In this document: piece by piece, positions 1-9,770 of the stretch
Layout of the letters: each line of letters starts with the position of its first letter
How positions within the stretch are numbered: the first letter of the stretch is position 1
Assembly (NCBI GenBank): GCA_018402425.1
Contig: JAGYIZ010000002.1
Location: 1 to 64,000 of the forward strand
Direction of reading: 5' to 3'
From: Candidatus Atribacteria bacterium
GTDB taxonomy: Bacteria > Atribacterota > Phoenicimicrobiia > Phoenicimicrobiales > Stramentimicrobiaceae
Length of the DNA: 64,000 nt
Position numbers and translations under genes: made by a program
Notes under the pieces: generated by a model
The model's database searches: none
Told to the model about the DNA's origin: nothing
The model's input: the letters and a program-made list of their open reading frames with translations, nothing else

Positions 1-450
1 TAAAAATAGTAAACAGTATCAGGTATCGAGTCCAAAATACAATGAAATACAAGATGAAAACAATAAAAGTTGTTTTCGAACGTTGGTTGACAGTTTAGAG
101 TAAAAAGATGCAATATACAAGATACAAATTAACCAATTAATGAGAACGGTTTTCTGTTTACAGTTAAATACAAGATAATTCAATTTACCAATCAAAAGCG
201 TATATATTATAACGTATAACGGGAAAAAACAAAAAAAGAAAGTTGGCTAGTCTCCCGGACTGCCGGTCACCCTATATAATACAAGAAAAAACAAGATGCA
301 TAAAACAACTTAACTTCCTGCAATGACGGGGAGGGAAAGCCCTACATTTTTACTATAATTACCTTCAAAGAAATTGGGTTTTAAGGTTAAATAAAAAGCT
401 ATTGTCTTTGGAAAGCAAAATATTATCATTATAGCAAAATAACATATTAT
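1..450. other. Intergenic stretch of short word repeats
   Basis: No convincing gene is visible. The stretch consists of short recurring words seen in other gaps of the window (variants of caagatacaagat, gtatcgagt, tataacgtataacg, gtttacagtt). A reverse-strand open frame across 310-564 is made of this material and runs over the promoter of the next gene, so I do not treat it as coding. Confidence 0.6.
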
Positions 451-462
451 GTTAATATAATA

Positions 463-491
463 TTGACAAATAGTGATAATAATGCTATATT
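463..491 (+). promoter_or_regulatory. Sigma-70-type promoter of the AbrB/RelE toxin-antitoxin operon
   Basis: TTGACA at 463-468 and TATATT at 486-491 are separated by 17 bp, about 35 bp before the antitoxin start. The half-sites ATTATCA (near 423) and TGATAAT (near 474) form an inverted repeat flanking the -35 region. This could be the operator through which the antitoxin represses its own operon; that part is inference. Confidence 0.6.
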
Positions 492-525
492 TCAGTAAGA
501 AAATACAACAAAGAGGTGAATTGAA

Positions 526-807
526 ATGGTAGAAGTTATTGGTAAAATTGCCAGGAATGGACATATTACAATTCCCGGGAAAATAAGAAAAATATTAAAT
601 ATTGAAGATGGAGATATTGTTAAATTCAATGTGGAAGGTAACAAAATAACTATTACCCCGGGAGTTATTGTAGATAAAGACCAGGCGTATTTCTTTAAAA
701 AAGAAACACAGGAACAGATAAAAAAATCAGAGAATGAAATTAAAGAAGGAAAGTATTCAACTTTTGCCTCTGCTAAAGATTTAAAGAAAGCAATTGAAAG
801 TGAATAG
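526..807 (+). CDS. AbrB/SpoVT-AbrB (MazE-like) domain antitoxin
   Basis: This is a 93-residue protein with an N-terminal swapped-hairpin AbrB DNA-binding domain. Residues 1-45 carry the typical pattern of 'GKIARNGHITIPGKIRK' followed by a short segment rich in Asp and Gly. The charged C-terminal half would wrap and neutralise the toxin. The start has an AGAGGTG ribosome site 8 bp upstream. Its last codons overlap the downstream RelE-like gene by 14 bp, the usual antitoxin-first arrangement. The family represses its own promoter through the AbrB domain. The call is firm for the domain and inferred for the partnership. Confidence 0.85.
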   Translation: MVEVIGKIARNGHITIPGKIRKILNIEDGDIVKFNVEGNKITITPGVIVDKDQAYFFKKETQEQIKKSENEIKEGKYSTFASAKDLKKAIESE

Positions 808-1066
808 AAAAATACACATACCAGAACATCTAGTTAAATCTTTGAAAGGTAAGGGAAAATTTCCGAAACCGATTAAAGAAAAGTTTTACTGGTGCCTTGA
901 TATGATTTTAGAAAATCCACAATATCCTTCTTTAAGAAATAAAACGGTAAAAGGAACAACAGATATATGGGAATTTAGCATTACTAAAAATTATAGATGT
1001 ATATACAGAAAAGACAAAGAGGATATATATATTTTAGCGATTGCCAAACATGAAGATGCTTTTTAG
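794..1066 (+). CDS. RelE/ParE-superfamily toxin
   Basis: This is a 90-residue basic protein of the RelE/ParE fold, the subgroup carrying the pattern 'SLRNKTVKGTTDIWEFSI' followed by 'NYRCIYR' and a C-terminal 'AIAKHEDAF'. Members are usually ribosome-dependent mRNA interferases, but the family also includes gyrase poisons, so the target is not certain. Start codons TTG (794) or GTG (800) are both possible, and both overlap the end of the antitoxin gene, which implies translational coupling. Full length for the family. Confidence 0.8.
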   Translation: MKVNRKIHIPEHLVKSLKGKGKFPKPIKEKFYWCLDMILENPQYPSLRNKTVKGTTDIWEFSITKNYRCIYRKDKEDIYILAIAKHEDAF

Positions 1067-1407
1067 GAAATAATTTACTTTCAAAAATTTTATTGTATTT
1101 TGAGCTAAATACTAAGTACCAAAGACTAACGACTTTTTTATAAGTGGATGAGATTGCTTTGTCGCTACGCTCCGCGCAATGAAAAAAAAGGAAAACTCAG
1201 CGTAATGACAAAATAGTATCGTACAAGTATGTAGTATCGAAGTCTTCTCCAACGCAATGAAGCTCAAGGGTGACTACGCGCAATGACGGAGGGATGGTCT
1301 CCCATCTTTTTCTCTCTTAAAAAGTTGAATTAATACTGCCATGGTTGTAAACTATTAAAATAGGTTTAATTTTTACTACATTAAGATCTTTCAAGGCGAT
1401 AAATATC
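1067..1407. repeat. Intergenic repeat mosaic with cattgcg-type hairpin element
   Basis: No gene seen. Near 1148-1190 there is a copy of a short element, here in the orientation gagattgctttgtcgctacg, whose mate sequences recur at about 10909, 15859, 17390, 36739 and 37442. It is flanked by the words 'ctaagtaccaaagactaacgac' (split copies elsewhere) and 'gtatcgaagt'. A second partial copy lies near 1240-1290. Confidence 0.6.
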
Positions 1408-2550
1408 ATGAAAATAATTATTGTTGGTGCTGGCCCGGTTGGTTGTTATACTGCTCAATTACTAACAAGAATGGGTTATAAGCCTATTGTGTTGGAGGAG
1501 CATTCCAGTGTAGGAAAACCCGTACAGTGTGCCGGAATTGTATCTTCAAAGCTTTTTTCTAAGACAAAATCATTAATTTCAGAGGAAGCAATTATAAATC
1601 GGATTAATGGATTTTCTATCAGTTCACCATGGGTGGAAGAATTTTCAATCAATATTCCTGGTATTGCCTGCATTATTAATCGAGAAAAGTTTGATATAAA
1701 TATGGGAAAAGACTTAGATATTCGCTTGGATAAACGTGTTTCTTATATCGAAAAAGAGAAAAAGCAGTACTGTGTAAAAACAGTACAAGGGGAAACATTT
1801 AAAGCAGATATTTTGATTGGTGCTGATGGTCCTGATTCAATTGTCCGCAATTATATGCTGGAAAATTACAGCAAAAATAAAAGCAATATAAATTCAAAAA
1901 TAAATTATTATTTCGGTATGCAATATCAAATACAATTGTATGAAGATTATTCGAACATTTCTGATGATTTAATTCAAGTTTTTTTTGATAGCAACATTCC
2001 ATTTTTTCTCTGGATTATCCCTGAGAGTAAAGAAAAGCTACGTGTTGGGGTAGTAGCTGAAAATGCAAAAAATATATTGGATGGGTTTATTAAAAGCAAA
2101 AATATAAAAGGGGAAATCATTGACGTTATTGCTGGTAAAATACCTATGGGGTTCATTCCAACCTACTATAACAATATTGCCCTGGTTGGAGATGCTGCCT
2201 GTCAAATAAAACCTTTAACTGGTGGTGGTCTGTCTTATGGTATCCAATCTGCCAGTTTACTTGCTGATTGCATAGAAGAAGGCCATCTAAGTAAATATGA
2301 CCAGAGATGGAAAAGGAAGTTTGGGAAAGAAATACGGTTTGGTTTAAAGGCGAGAAATATTTATGAGAATTTAGATAGTAAGCAGAGGGGAAAAATATTT
2401 AGTTTATTCAAAAAGAATTCTCATTTTATTGAACAGGTTGTTGACTTTGATAATCACTCTATATTATTTAAAGAAGCATTTAAAAATCCCCAGCTGCTAT
2501 TTGATGCAGGAAAACTATTAGGATTTTATATGGAAGACATGTTAAAATAG
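1408..2550 (+). CDS. Geranylgeranyl-reductase-family FAD-dependent oxidoreductase
   Basis: This 380-residue flavoprotein has an N-terminal Rossmann FAD-binding motif (IIVGAGPVGCYTAQLL, residues 3-18), the second FAD motif 'GADGPDSIVR' near 144 and the C-terminal 'LVGDAACQIKPLTGGGL' near 260-276. These are hallmarks of the geranylgeranyl reductase branch of the group that also holds PHBH-like hydroxylases. Family members reduce isoprenoid chains of lipids, quinones or chlorophyll; the substrate here cannot be told. A polyprenyl synthase (49954-50814) in the same window is a possible supplier of substrate, but the two are far apart. It is followed 35 bp later by a nucleotidylyltransferase gene and may share its transcript. 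Confidence 0.8.
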   Translation: MKIIIVGAGPVGCYTAQLLTRMGYKPIVLEEHSSVGKPVQCAGIVSSKLFSKTKSLISEEAIINRINGFSISSPWVEEFSINIPGIACIINREKFDINMGKDLDIRLDKRVSYIEKEKKQYCVKTVQGETFKADILIGADGPDSIVRNYMLENYSKNKSNINSKINYYFGMQYQIQLYEDYSNISDDLIQVFFDSNIPFFLWIIPESKEKLRVGVVAENAKNILDGFIKSKNIKGEIIDVIAGKIPMGFIPTYYNNIALVGDAACQIKPLTGGGLSYGIQSASLLADCIEEGHLSKYDQRWKRKFGKEIRFGLKARNIYENLDSKQRGKIFSLFKKNSHFIEQVVDFDNHSILFKEAFKNPQLLFDAGKLLGFYMEDMLK

Positions 2551-2585
2551 GTCATAGGAAGATATAGGATATAGGAGGAGTTTAT

Positions 2586-3656
2586 ATGAAAGCGATTATA
2601 CTATGTGCAGGGAAAGGGACTAGATTAAGACCGCTTACTTATACCAGCGCAAAACATCTTATTCCATTGGCAAATAAGCCGGCTTTAGAATACGGTATAG
2701 AGAAAATAAAAGAATGCGGAATAGATGAAATTGGTATTATTATTGGTGAAGAAACTGGAGAAGATATCAAGCGGGAAATTGGTGATGGACAGAAGTTTGG
2801 GATTAAGATTAGTTATATAATGCAGAAAGAACCGCTTGGATTAGCCCATGCTGTGAAAGTATCTCGAGATTTTTTAAAGGATGAACCCTTTCTGATGTAT
2901 TTAGGTGATAATTTACTGAAAAATAATATTTCACAATATCGTAAAAAATTTGAAGAGGGCAAAAAACAGGCTTTTGTTCTGTTGACACATGTAGATAACC
3001 CACAAGCTTTTGGCATAGTTGAGCTTAAGGACAAGAAAATTGTTCGAATGGTTGAAAAACCAAAAGATCCGCCAACTGACTTAGCACTTATCGGGGTATA
3101 TTTTTTTGATAAAGCTATCCATCAAGCTATTGATAATATTAAACCTTCAGGTCGGGGAGAGCTAGAAATAACTGATGCCGTTCAATGGCTGGTTGATAAT
3201 CAATATGATGTTGAGGCTGAAGTTATTGAGGGCTGGTGGAAAGATACCGGCAAGCCTGAGGATATTATTGAGGCAAATCGCTTGATTTTAGAAGATATTC
3301 CCAGAGATTTAACAAGTGCAATAATTGATACCAAGTCTAAGGTGTTTGGCAGAGTTAATTTAGCTAAAAATGTAGAAATCATTAATTCGACAATATTAGG
3401 TCCGGTTGTAATTGGTGAGAATGCCAAAATTATCAATTCTTATATAGGTCCTTTTACATCTTTATCCGAGGGAGTCACTGTTGAGAATGGTGAAGTTGAG
3501 TATAGTGTTGTAATGTCCAATACTTATATCGAAAATGTCAAGTGTCGAATGCAGAATTGTCTAATTGGTAAGGATGTTCATATCTATCGTTCCGGAGAGA
3601 TGCCCAGGGTTCATGAATTTATACTGGCAGATGACAGCAGTGTTCGATTAATTTAA
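2586..3656 (+). CDS. Glucose-1-phosphate thymidylyltransferase, long (RmlA-long) type
   Basis: This 356-residue protein transfers a nucleotidyl group to a sugar-1-phosphate, giving NDP-glucose for surface polysaccharide sugars. The N-terminal signature 'LCAGKGTRLRPLTYTSAKHL' (residues 6-25) and 'EKPKDPPTDLALIGVYFF' near 158 define the nucleotidyltransferase domain (1-240). A C-terminal left-handed beta-helix (about 250-350, with hexapeptide-like steps such as 'AKNVEIINSTILGPVVIGENAKI' in part) marks the long type common in archaea and actinomycetes rather than the short 290-residue RfbA. It has a strong AGGAGG site 6 bp before ATG. No other rml gene is visible nearby. Confidence 0.8.
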   Translation: MKAIILCAGKGTRLRPLTYTSAKHLIPLANKPALEYGIEKIKECGIDEIGIIIGEETGEDIKREIGDGQKFGIKISYIMQKEPLGLAHAVKVSRDFLKDEPFLMYLGDNLLKNNISQYRKKFEEGKKQAFVLLTHVDNPQAFGIVELKDKKIVRMVEKPKDPPTDLALIGVYFFDKAIHQAIDNIKPSGRGELEITDAVQWLVDNQYDVEAEVIEGWWKDTGKPEDIIEANRLILEDIPRDLTSAIIDTKSKVFGRVNLAKNVEIINSTILGPVVIGENAKIINSYIGPFTSLSEGVTVENGEVEYSVVMSNTYIENVKCRMQNCLIGKDVHIYRSGEMPRVHEFILADDSSVRLI

Positions 3657-3689
3657 AAGTGAATTTAAGGTTATTTTTAGATTAAGAAA

Positions 3690-6600
3690 TTAAAAAGAGA
3701 TACCTGTTTGGAAATAAAAGCGGAATTGGGAAGATTCAGTTATGGGTTTTCCTACTCCGAGAGTAATATTAAAAGGACTGTTGTGTGCAGAGTTAAATTT
3801 GAAAATTAACTCTGCACCGACAGATGCATTTATTTTATGATGGAAACTATCAAACTTTTCTTCCAGGCATGACCTGCATCCAGGAATAGGGAGCCGGAAA
3901 TTCTTTCTAAAAAGATAGAAGCCCAGTCAAAGCCAACTTTTTCTTCAACTGTTTTAATGGGAAAGCGATATTCCAAACTGCTACAGAATAGATTTTTACC
4001 GTTAAAAGAAAAGGAAGAAAAACCTCTCAATGGAAAAGAGCTGTTATTAATAGAATTCAGTTTAGTGTTGTTTATATTTCCGCCAAGATGAAACTGTTCT
4101 TTTTCATTTAAGCTTTTTGATGTAGCCCCAACAACCAAACGAAGTGCCATAACTTGATTTTGACCGGAAAGGGGGAAATATTTTCTACCATCAAAGAGTA
4201 TCTTGCTAAAGGTTAAATCACTACCCAGTATTTTATTGGCATGTTGATAGCTTAAAGAAAAAGAAGAGCCGGTTTCAGGACTGATAGAAGACTGATAGCT
4301 TTCTGTATCATTATAGCTATACCTGAGAACAAGGGAGTTTATCTTTCTAAAAAAGCTGTCTGTGTTATCATTATCTTCTACCTTGAAACTATATAAATCA
4401 TTTTGGAATCCCAGGGAAATATTCTCATTAAAATAACGGGCAGAGTCCTGTTGAGAAGTGTAACCTTCCCGGGGGAAGTTTATTTTAGCCTGAAATCTAG
4501 AGTTAGTGAATTCCGGGTCGAAAAAATTATTTATCTGTCTATCTTCCAGCAATGTTTCACCCTGCCAGGAAAATGAAAACACCGGTTTATGTGCATAATT
4601 GATAAATTGAATATCGTAATAGAGGGAAGGATTCATGATACCCCAGGCCATTTTGAAGGGGAGGTTATAAAATTTTAAATAGTCTTGTGCTAAGCTGGAG
4701 AAACCAAGATATAGATCATTTGAAGTAAAGGCAAAATAAGGAGTCCAGTAAGTTGGTACTATGCTATCCCAGGGAGAATAATCTGTAGTTTGTGACAGGG
4801 GACGGTCCTTGATACAGGGGACGGTTCTCTGTTTTTCAACAAACAGAGAACCGTCCCCTGTATCATGATGAATATCCGATGATTCCCATAACAATTCTTC
4901 CGTTCTTGATAAATGTAATTCATAACCTGAAGAATGGTATTGAATGAAAGCCAATTCTTCTCCGTCAGGTGAAATTGCCGGTTCAAAAGCTCCCGTAAGA
5001 ACATTAGTCAATCTGAATAACTGCTCATTTTCTACATTATAGGCATATAGATTAAAGATTCCGCTTCGGTCTGAAGAAAAGAAAAGATATTGTCCATCTG
5101 GTGACCAATTGGGGCTGATATCTGTAAACTTGTCCCGTGTAATAGTCTTAGTAGATTGAATTTGGTTATTCTTATCAAGTTCTATGATATAAATATCCTG
5201 ATAACCATTTTGCCATAAGGAGAATGCTATTTGATTGCCACTGGGGGACCAGACCGGTTGGGAGATCTGTGTACCATCACTAAAATCAGTTAGATAGGTG
5301 ATATTTTCAAAAGATATTAATCCTGTTTTAGAAGAATTACTTTCAATTTGACTAACAGTTTTTTTATTAAAATTATCAAGAAATTTTTGTTCAATAGAGA
5401 AAAGAACCAGATTGTTATTGCCGGCATCGTTAAGAACAGCTATGACTTTATTTTGAGAATGATGTGGATGGCAGCTGGGGTCTTTTATTCTCATTCCCTC
5501 AGAGACTCTTATTTGTTTACCATTTTCCAGTTGATATAAAAAAAGGTCATGATATTGATAATATTGCTGATATTTGGATAGCTTGGTATAGAGAAGGTAT
5601 TTTTTATCTGGTGATAAGGTATATGAAGTTCCATGACCGCTAGTCCTATTAATAAGAATATTTTCATCTTTACTGTCAGGGTCATATTCACGAATAGTTG
5701 GATATAATTCTGTATTACTTACTTTGTAAAGCAGAGAAGCTGTGTTGCTGTCCGGCCTTGACAGCCATAATGGGTCATCAACCCAGTATTGGTGTTTAGT
5801 TAGTTGTTCTGATTGGGTAAGTTCACTGAATTGATATACTTCTTCTGCTTGATGTTGGTAGGATTCATACTGTTCATCCTGCCAGTTTTCATAGAGCCTG
5901 TCCTGATTAATACCGAGTGCCTTTTTTATGGCCCAATTCATTCCCAAAAAAGGATAGGCAGAAAATATTTCACTAATGTCAATGAGTTTATCTTCACCAT
6001 ACTTTTGAACAATATAATGAATTATAGATTGTCCGTAAATATATGGTAGGTTGCCACCTGGCCAGGATGTGAGATAAGAACCAGCCAAAAGTTCTAAATT
6101 TTTGGGCTGATTTTCTAAAAAATCTGAACGAAGGTACATGTCATACCTGGAATCTTTTGCACGACCCCCGGTACTCCATTTGCTTTCATTGTAAATAGCC
6201 AATCCTTCGATAGCCCACATTGGCTGTAATGCATTAGGAGCAATTATTTGACCTAAAAAGAAACGTAAAAAGGTTGTTCCTTTCCTGGTCATATCAAAAT
6301 GGGCTAAATGGGTATATTCATGAGTTATTAGAATCTTTAACCAGTTTTCAAATTTTGTATCAAAGCTTTTAAATCCCGGTGCAGTAAGATTTATGCGGAT
6401 AGAGCGATGTGGTAATGCCGAGGCAAATCCATAGACATAATCACTAAAGTCCTCCAGGATAATGGCAATTTTGTGATTTTCTTTAAACGGCTCGTCAAAA
6501 TATGGAGTTATTTGATGATAGGTTTCTTCGGCTATTTCGGCTACATGAATAGCAATTTGCTGGTACTCGAAAGATGTATGCACAGGACTTTCCCTGGGAA

Positions 6601-6736
6601 AAATAACTGAGAAATTCAGGCTTTCCAGGACCTGCCAGTCAAGAGACGGGTCATATAGTTTTGCCTGTGCTGGTGTAACACAAAACATGCTTAAGACAAT
6701 GGAAACAAATATTAAAGAAAAAATAAAAAATATTTT
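3690..6736 (-). CDS. Surface protein: HExxH peptidase-like domain, TolB-type beta-propeller, BamA/D15-like beta-barrel (frameshifted at both ends)
   Basis: The longest open frame (3830-6688, 952 residues) holds three parts. Residues about 20-280 are a metallopeptidase-like domain with HEYTH (H123, E124, H127) and a downstream 'WAIEGLAIYNE' Glu, a gluzincin pattern. Residues about 300-640 contain PD40 beta-propeller blades ('VWSPSGNQIAFS', 'NWSPDGQYLFFSSD', 'AISPDGEELAF'). Residues about 660-952 are a beta-barrel like the surface-antigen/BamA family. The frame upstream of the first ATG stays open to 6736 and encodes a hydrophobic run ending in 'TPAQA', a signal peptide, but has no start codon. 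At the other end a shift near 3846 would continue the barrel to a stop at 3690 with a final 'RFYFQTGISF', the terminal Phe typical of outer-membrane proteins. Both ends therefore look like single-base frameshifts. A palindromic repeat is inserted in frame near residues 608-626. Confidence 0.75.
4792..4865. repeat. Perfect 25-bp palindromic repeat (ggggacggttctctg family) inside a coding region
   Basis: Positions 4810-4834 and 4841-4865 are exact reverse complements (25 bp arms, core GGGGACGGTTCTCTG) around a 6-base loop. A partial direct copy (tgacaggggacggtcc) precedes it at 4792-4807. It sits in frame within the surface-protein gene and adds about 20-25 residues there. Related hairpins or arms occur at 32123-32165 and near 35072. 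I infer a mobile palindromic element of the REP/MITE kind. Confidence 0.85.
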
Positions 6737-6896
6737 TTATGATTTTTGCAAAATTGAAAATTTAGAAGGCACAACCTCCCTGATTACAGTTTTACAATTA
6801 TTATAACTTGTTTTGCAAAACCTTACAACAAAAATAAATAAATTATAGATATATCTTGGAAACTATAATCATATTCAGGTATAATAAAAATTAATT

Positions 6897-8051
6897 TTGC
6901 ATATGCAACGGAGGTATATTTTGGTAGAAAAAAAGGAAAGCTTCAAAAAAAATTCCAAGTCAACGAAGAAAAAATGGTTTGACATATTATTCTACAGTAT
7001 GAGTGCGGTAGTTATTTTAGTATTACTATTCATTGGACTTAGGCAGAGAGGGTGGTTGCCTTTATGGATTGATAATTTGCCATCTTCGCAAATTTCGGAA
7101 ATATCCGAAGACGTTAGAGAGAGAAGATCAGGATTTAATATAATCAATGCTCATGAACATGTGCAGAGCGAAGAAAATATTCCTATGTTGAGAAAAGCCA
7201 TGGAAGATTGTCAGGTTGAAAAAATGGTTATGCTGGGAACCTCAGACTTTACATTTTTTTTAGACCCTGAATATGGATTTACCGGATATGACGAAAACAA
7301 TGAAACGATTGTAGGGATTAGCAATAAATACCCTGATGTCTTTGCGGCATTGGTCACCATGGATCCTCGTGATGAAGAAAAGCTGGAAAAATTAAAAGAA
7401 TATATCGTTGCAGGGGCAACAGGCGTTAAATTGTATAATGGACATGGTAGTTTTTATGATATGTTTTTTAATATGACTTTAGATGATCCCGGGATGATGG
7501 AAGTATATGAATATTGTGAGCAAGAAGGTATTCCAATTCTGCATCATATTAATACCGGGCGTTTCTTAACTGAAATGGAGCATGTATTACAGGAGTTTCC
7601 GGATTTAGTCCAGGTTGTTCCTCATTTTATGTTATCATCGGGCAATTTATCCAGATTAACCCGCTTGATGAGAGAATATCCGCAGCTTTATACTGATATA
7701 AGTTTTGGTCATCCCGACTTTCTGGTTGCCGGTTTTGGAAGAATATCAAATAATTATCTTGCCTTCAGAGAGTTTATGAAAAATTACCGGGACCGGATTA
7801 CCTATGGGACAGACTTGGTAGTAACTACCTATAAAGCCAAAACACGGGCTTACATAGATGATATACATCTTGCCTATATGGACTTTTTAGAAAAAGAAGA
7901 ATTTACTTTGCCGGCAAGTATTTATGGGATGATGTCTAGCGATGCGCGGAAAAATGTGGACCAGGAAAGAATATATCGTGGCTTAGCATTAGATGATGAA
8001 ACACTACGCATGATCTATCATGATAATGCGATGAAATTGTTTTTCCAATAA
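6897..8051 (+). CDS. Membrane-anchored amidohydrolase (amidohydrolase-2 family)
   Basis: The frame opens with TTG at 6897, but the better start is TTG at 6921, which has GGAGG at 6910-6914, giving about 376 residues. A basic N-terminus is followed by one membrane helix (roughly residues 33-53 of the longer form, 'SAVVILVLLFIGL'), so the catalytic domain is probably displayed outside the cytoplasmic membrane. TIM-barrel metal ligands fit the family: 'NAHEHV' (HxH), 'TGVKLYNG' (possible bridging Lys), 'ILHHIN' (His) and 'TYGTDLV' (Asp). Such enzymes hydrolyse or decarboxylate small molecules; the substrate is not inferable. It is transcribed divergently from the large surface-protein gene, sharing a 160-bp AT-rich gap. 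Confidence 0.75.
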   Translation: MHMQRRYILVEKKESFKKNSKSTKKKWFDILFYSMSAVVILVLLFIGLRQRGWLPLWIDNLPSSQISEISEDVRERRSGFNIINAHEHVQSEENIPMLRKAMEDCQVEKMVMLGTSDFTFFLDPEYGFTGYDENNETIVGISNKYPDVFAALVTMDPRDEEKLEKLKEYIVAGATGVKLYNGHGSFYDMFFNMTLDDPGMMEVYEYCEQEGIPILHHINTGRFLTEMEHVLQEFPDLVQVVPHFMLSSGNLSRLTRLMREYPQLYTDISFGHPDFLVAGFGRISNNYLAFREFMKNYRDRITYGTDLVVTTYKAKTRAYIDDIHLAYMDFLEKEEFTLPASIYGMMSSDARKNVDQERIYRGLALDDETLRMIYHDNAMKLFFQ

Positions 8052-8645
8052 AAACAAGTTTTCAGTTGTCGGTTTTCAGTTTACAGTTAAAAAATAGAAA
8101 ATACAAAAAGGTGCAAGGAAAAATAAAGGTTCCTGGTACAAGTTACCAGATTTCAAGTTCAGAGTTAAGAAATAAATACAAATACTCAAGATTACACAGG
8201 TTAAGGAAAATAAAAGGTTATAAGTTATGATTTCAATTCGAGTTAAAAATAAATACAAATGTCAGTTACGAAGTTGCAAGAAAATAAAAGGTTACCAAAT
8301 TTATAGTTTCAAATTTCAGTTGAGAATAAAAAAGAATAAAAAGATGAAGGATGATCAATAAATGCAGTCGGCCAGTCAAATCAGTATAAGTCTGAAAGCC
8401 TGAACATCAGTATTCGTATAACGTGAAATAGTAATACAGGATACAAAGCTGTAGAGACAAGTTGAGAGATAGTTTTGAGAAAGAAATTCACCCCCACCTT
8501 AATCCACTCCCCCTCAAGAGAGAATGAAATAGAAGGTATTAGGCATAAATAATGTTACCTGTATCGTGAAAAAATATAAATCTACTGATGAAAGTTGAAT
8601 TGGTTGGTAGATAAAAACTCAGATGGTTAATGAGTAGATTTTAGA
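8052..8645. repeat. Intergenic word-repeat region
   Basis: No gene seen in about 600 bp. It opens with 'gttttcagttgtcggttttc' and 'cagtttacagtt' words repeated with variation, runs through imperfect repeats of 'aagttaccagatttcaagtt' and 'aaataaatacaaat', and contains a 'cacccccaccttaatccac' copy of the ccctccccctt family near 8491. The short reverse frame at 8076-8258 is composed of these repeats. Confidence 0.6.
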
Positions 8646-8649
8646 AAGA

Positions 8650-9625
8650 GGGAACCTATAAAGAGTGAATTATATTTAGATTTGCAGTTGCTTTTTGTTT
8701 CCTATATTATTACTCCTTTTATTGCTCAGGTAGGAAAAAGAAAATTTCGTAGATAAACCTGGTTTATCGTAAAATACATAGTGATTCAGTTCAAATTTAG
8801 GCGGAATTGTTATATTTTTGGTTTTATATTGAGCAGCCGCTTTATTATTCCCATTGAAGGAAAAGCAAAGCTTGTTGGCAGGCAGTGTATTATACTTCTA
8901 TTAGGCATTGTTGACTCGTGTTATAGATTTAAGGCCTGTTATAAATTTGTAATTCAGATGGTACCACTTACTTGTAATTGGATATCATTATCAGCCTATT
9001 AACCAGTTTACTCAAGAACTATCTTTTTTGAGCATAATAGAGTTATTCCAACACCCTTATTGCTGGATTACAGGAGTAACTTAATTCAATTAACCTAATT
9101 GATGGATTGGATGGTTTGGCATGTGGAATCTCTGTTATATCACTTGCTACATTATTTATGTTGGGTTTGCTTATTGATGGCAATTTCAATTATATAATCT
9201 TTTAAATATTGCTCTTTTAGGAAGTATGCTGGCTTTTTTAACTATAATTTTTATCCAAAGCAAGATTTTCCTGAGTGATTAGGCAGCACATTTTGCCGGT
9301 TATGTGATTACTTCATAGAACTTGTGTATCATATTATCCATGTGTTTTTTATTTTATTAATTCCTGATTATTCTATTGCTTCCAGTAGGAAATACGCTTT
9401 TTGCAATAGGGAGAAGATATAGAAATCATAAACCAATTTTCAGGCTGATCAGGGACATTTTGCCATAGATTATTGAAAAGAGGAATATCTCATCTGTAAT
9501 GTTATTACTTAATATTGTTAGGTATCAATGTAATATGCTGTTTGGTTGCCTTAGGTATTGTTTTGAGCGTAAGATGAAAATATTTTAGAAGTCAGGTCTT
9601 CACATTTGTGTTTATTAAGAGAAAT
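8650..9625 (+). pseudogene. Decayed WecA/TagO-type undecaprenyl-phosphate sugar-1-phosphate transferase
   Basis: No long frame survives, but pieces in all three forward frames match the family in order. They include 'NLVYRKIHSD' near 8755 (family: VDxPxxRKIHxxP), 'LGIVDSCYRFKACYKF' near 8900, 'INLIDGLDGLACGIS' near 9090 (the family hallmark NLIDGLDGLA), 'NFYPKQDF' or 'IFLSD' near 9255, and 'QADQGHF' with 'KRGIS'-like text near 9440-9490 (family: QADxxHxHHRL). Between them lie many stops and single-base shifts. The functional enzyme starts O-antigen or teichoic-type polymer synthesis on undecaprenyl phosphate. Identification is good, reading frame lost. Whether the loss is biological or partly sequence error is open. 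Confidence 0.7.
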
Positions 9626-9770
9626 GTCAAATGAAAGCCCCCTATGACTATGATTGAATTTCATCAGTATATGGTATACTTTATCCATAATACTTTTATA
9701 CTTGGTACTAAATACCAAATAGCATCGACTAACGACTAAATACTATTTTTAAAAGGTTGCACTTATTACA

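Noticed and set aside
310-564. Reverse-strand 84-codon frame
   Set aside because: It overlaps the promoter and start of the antitoxin gene and consists of AT-rich repeat DNA.
8781-9002. 73-codon frame considered as a small independent gene
   Set aside because: Its text (LGIVDSCYRFKACYKF) is part of the decayed WecA/TagO-type gene, not a separate protein.
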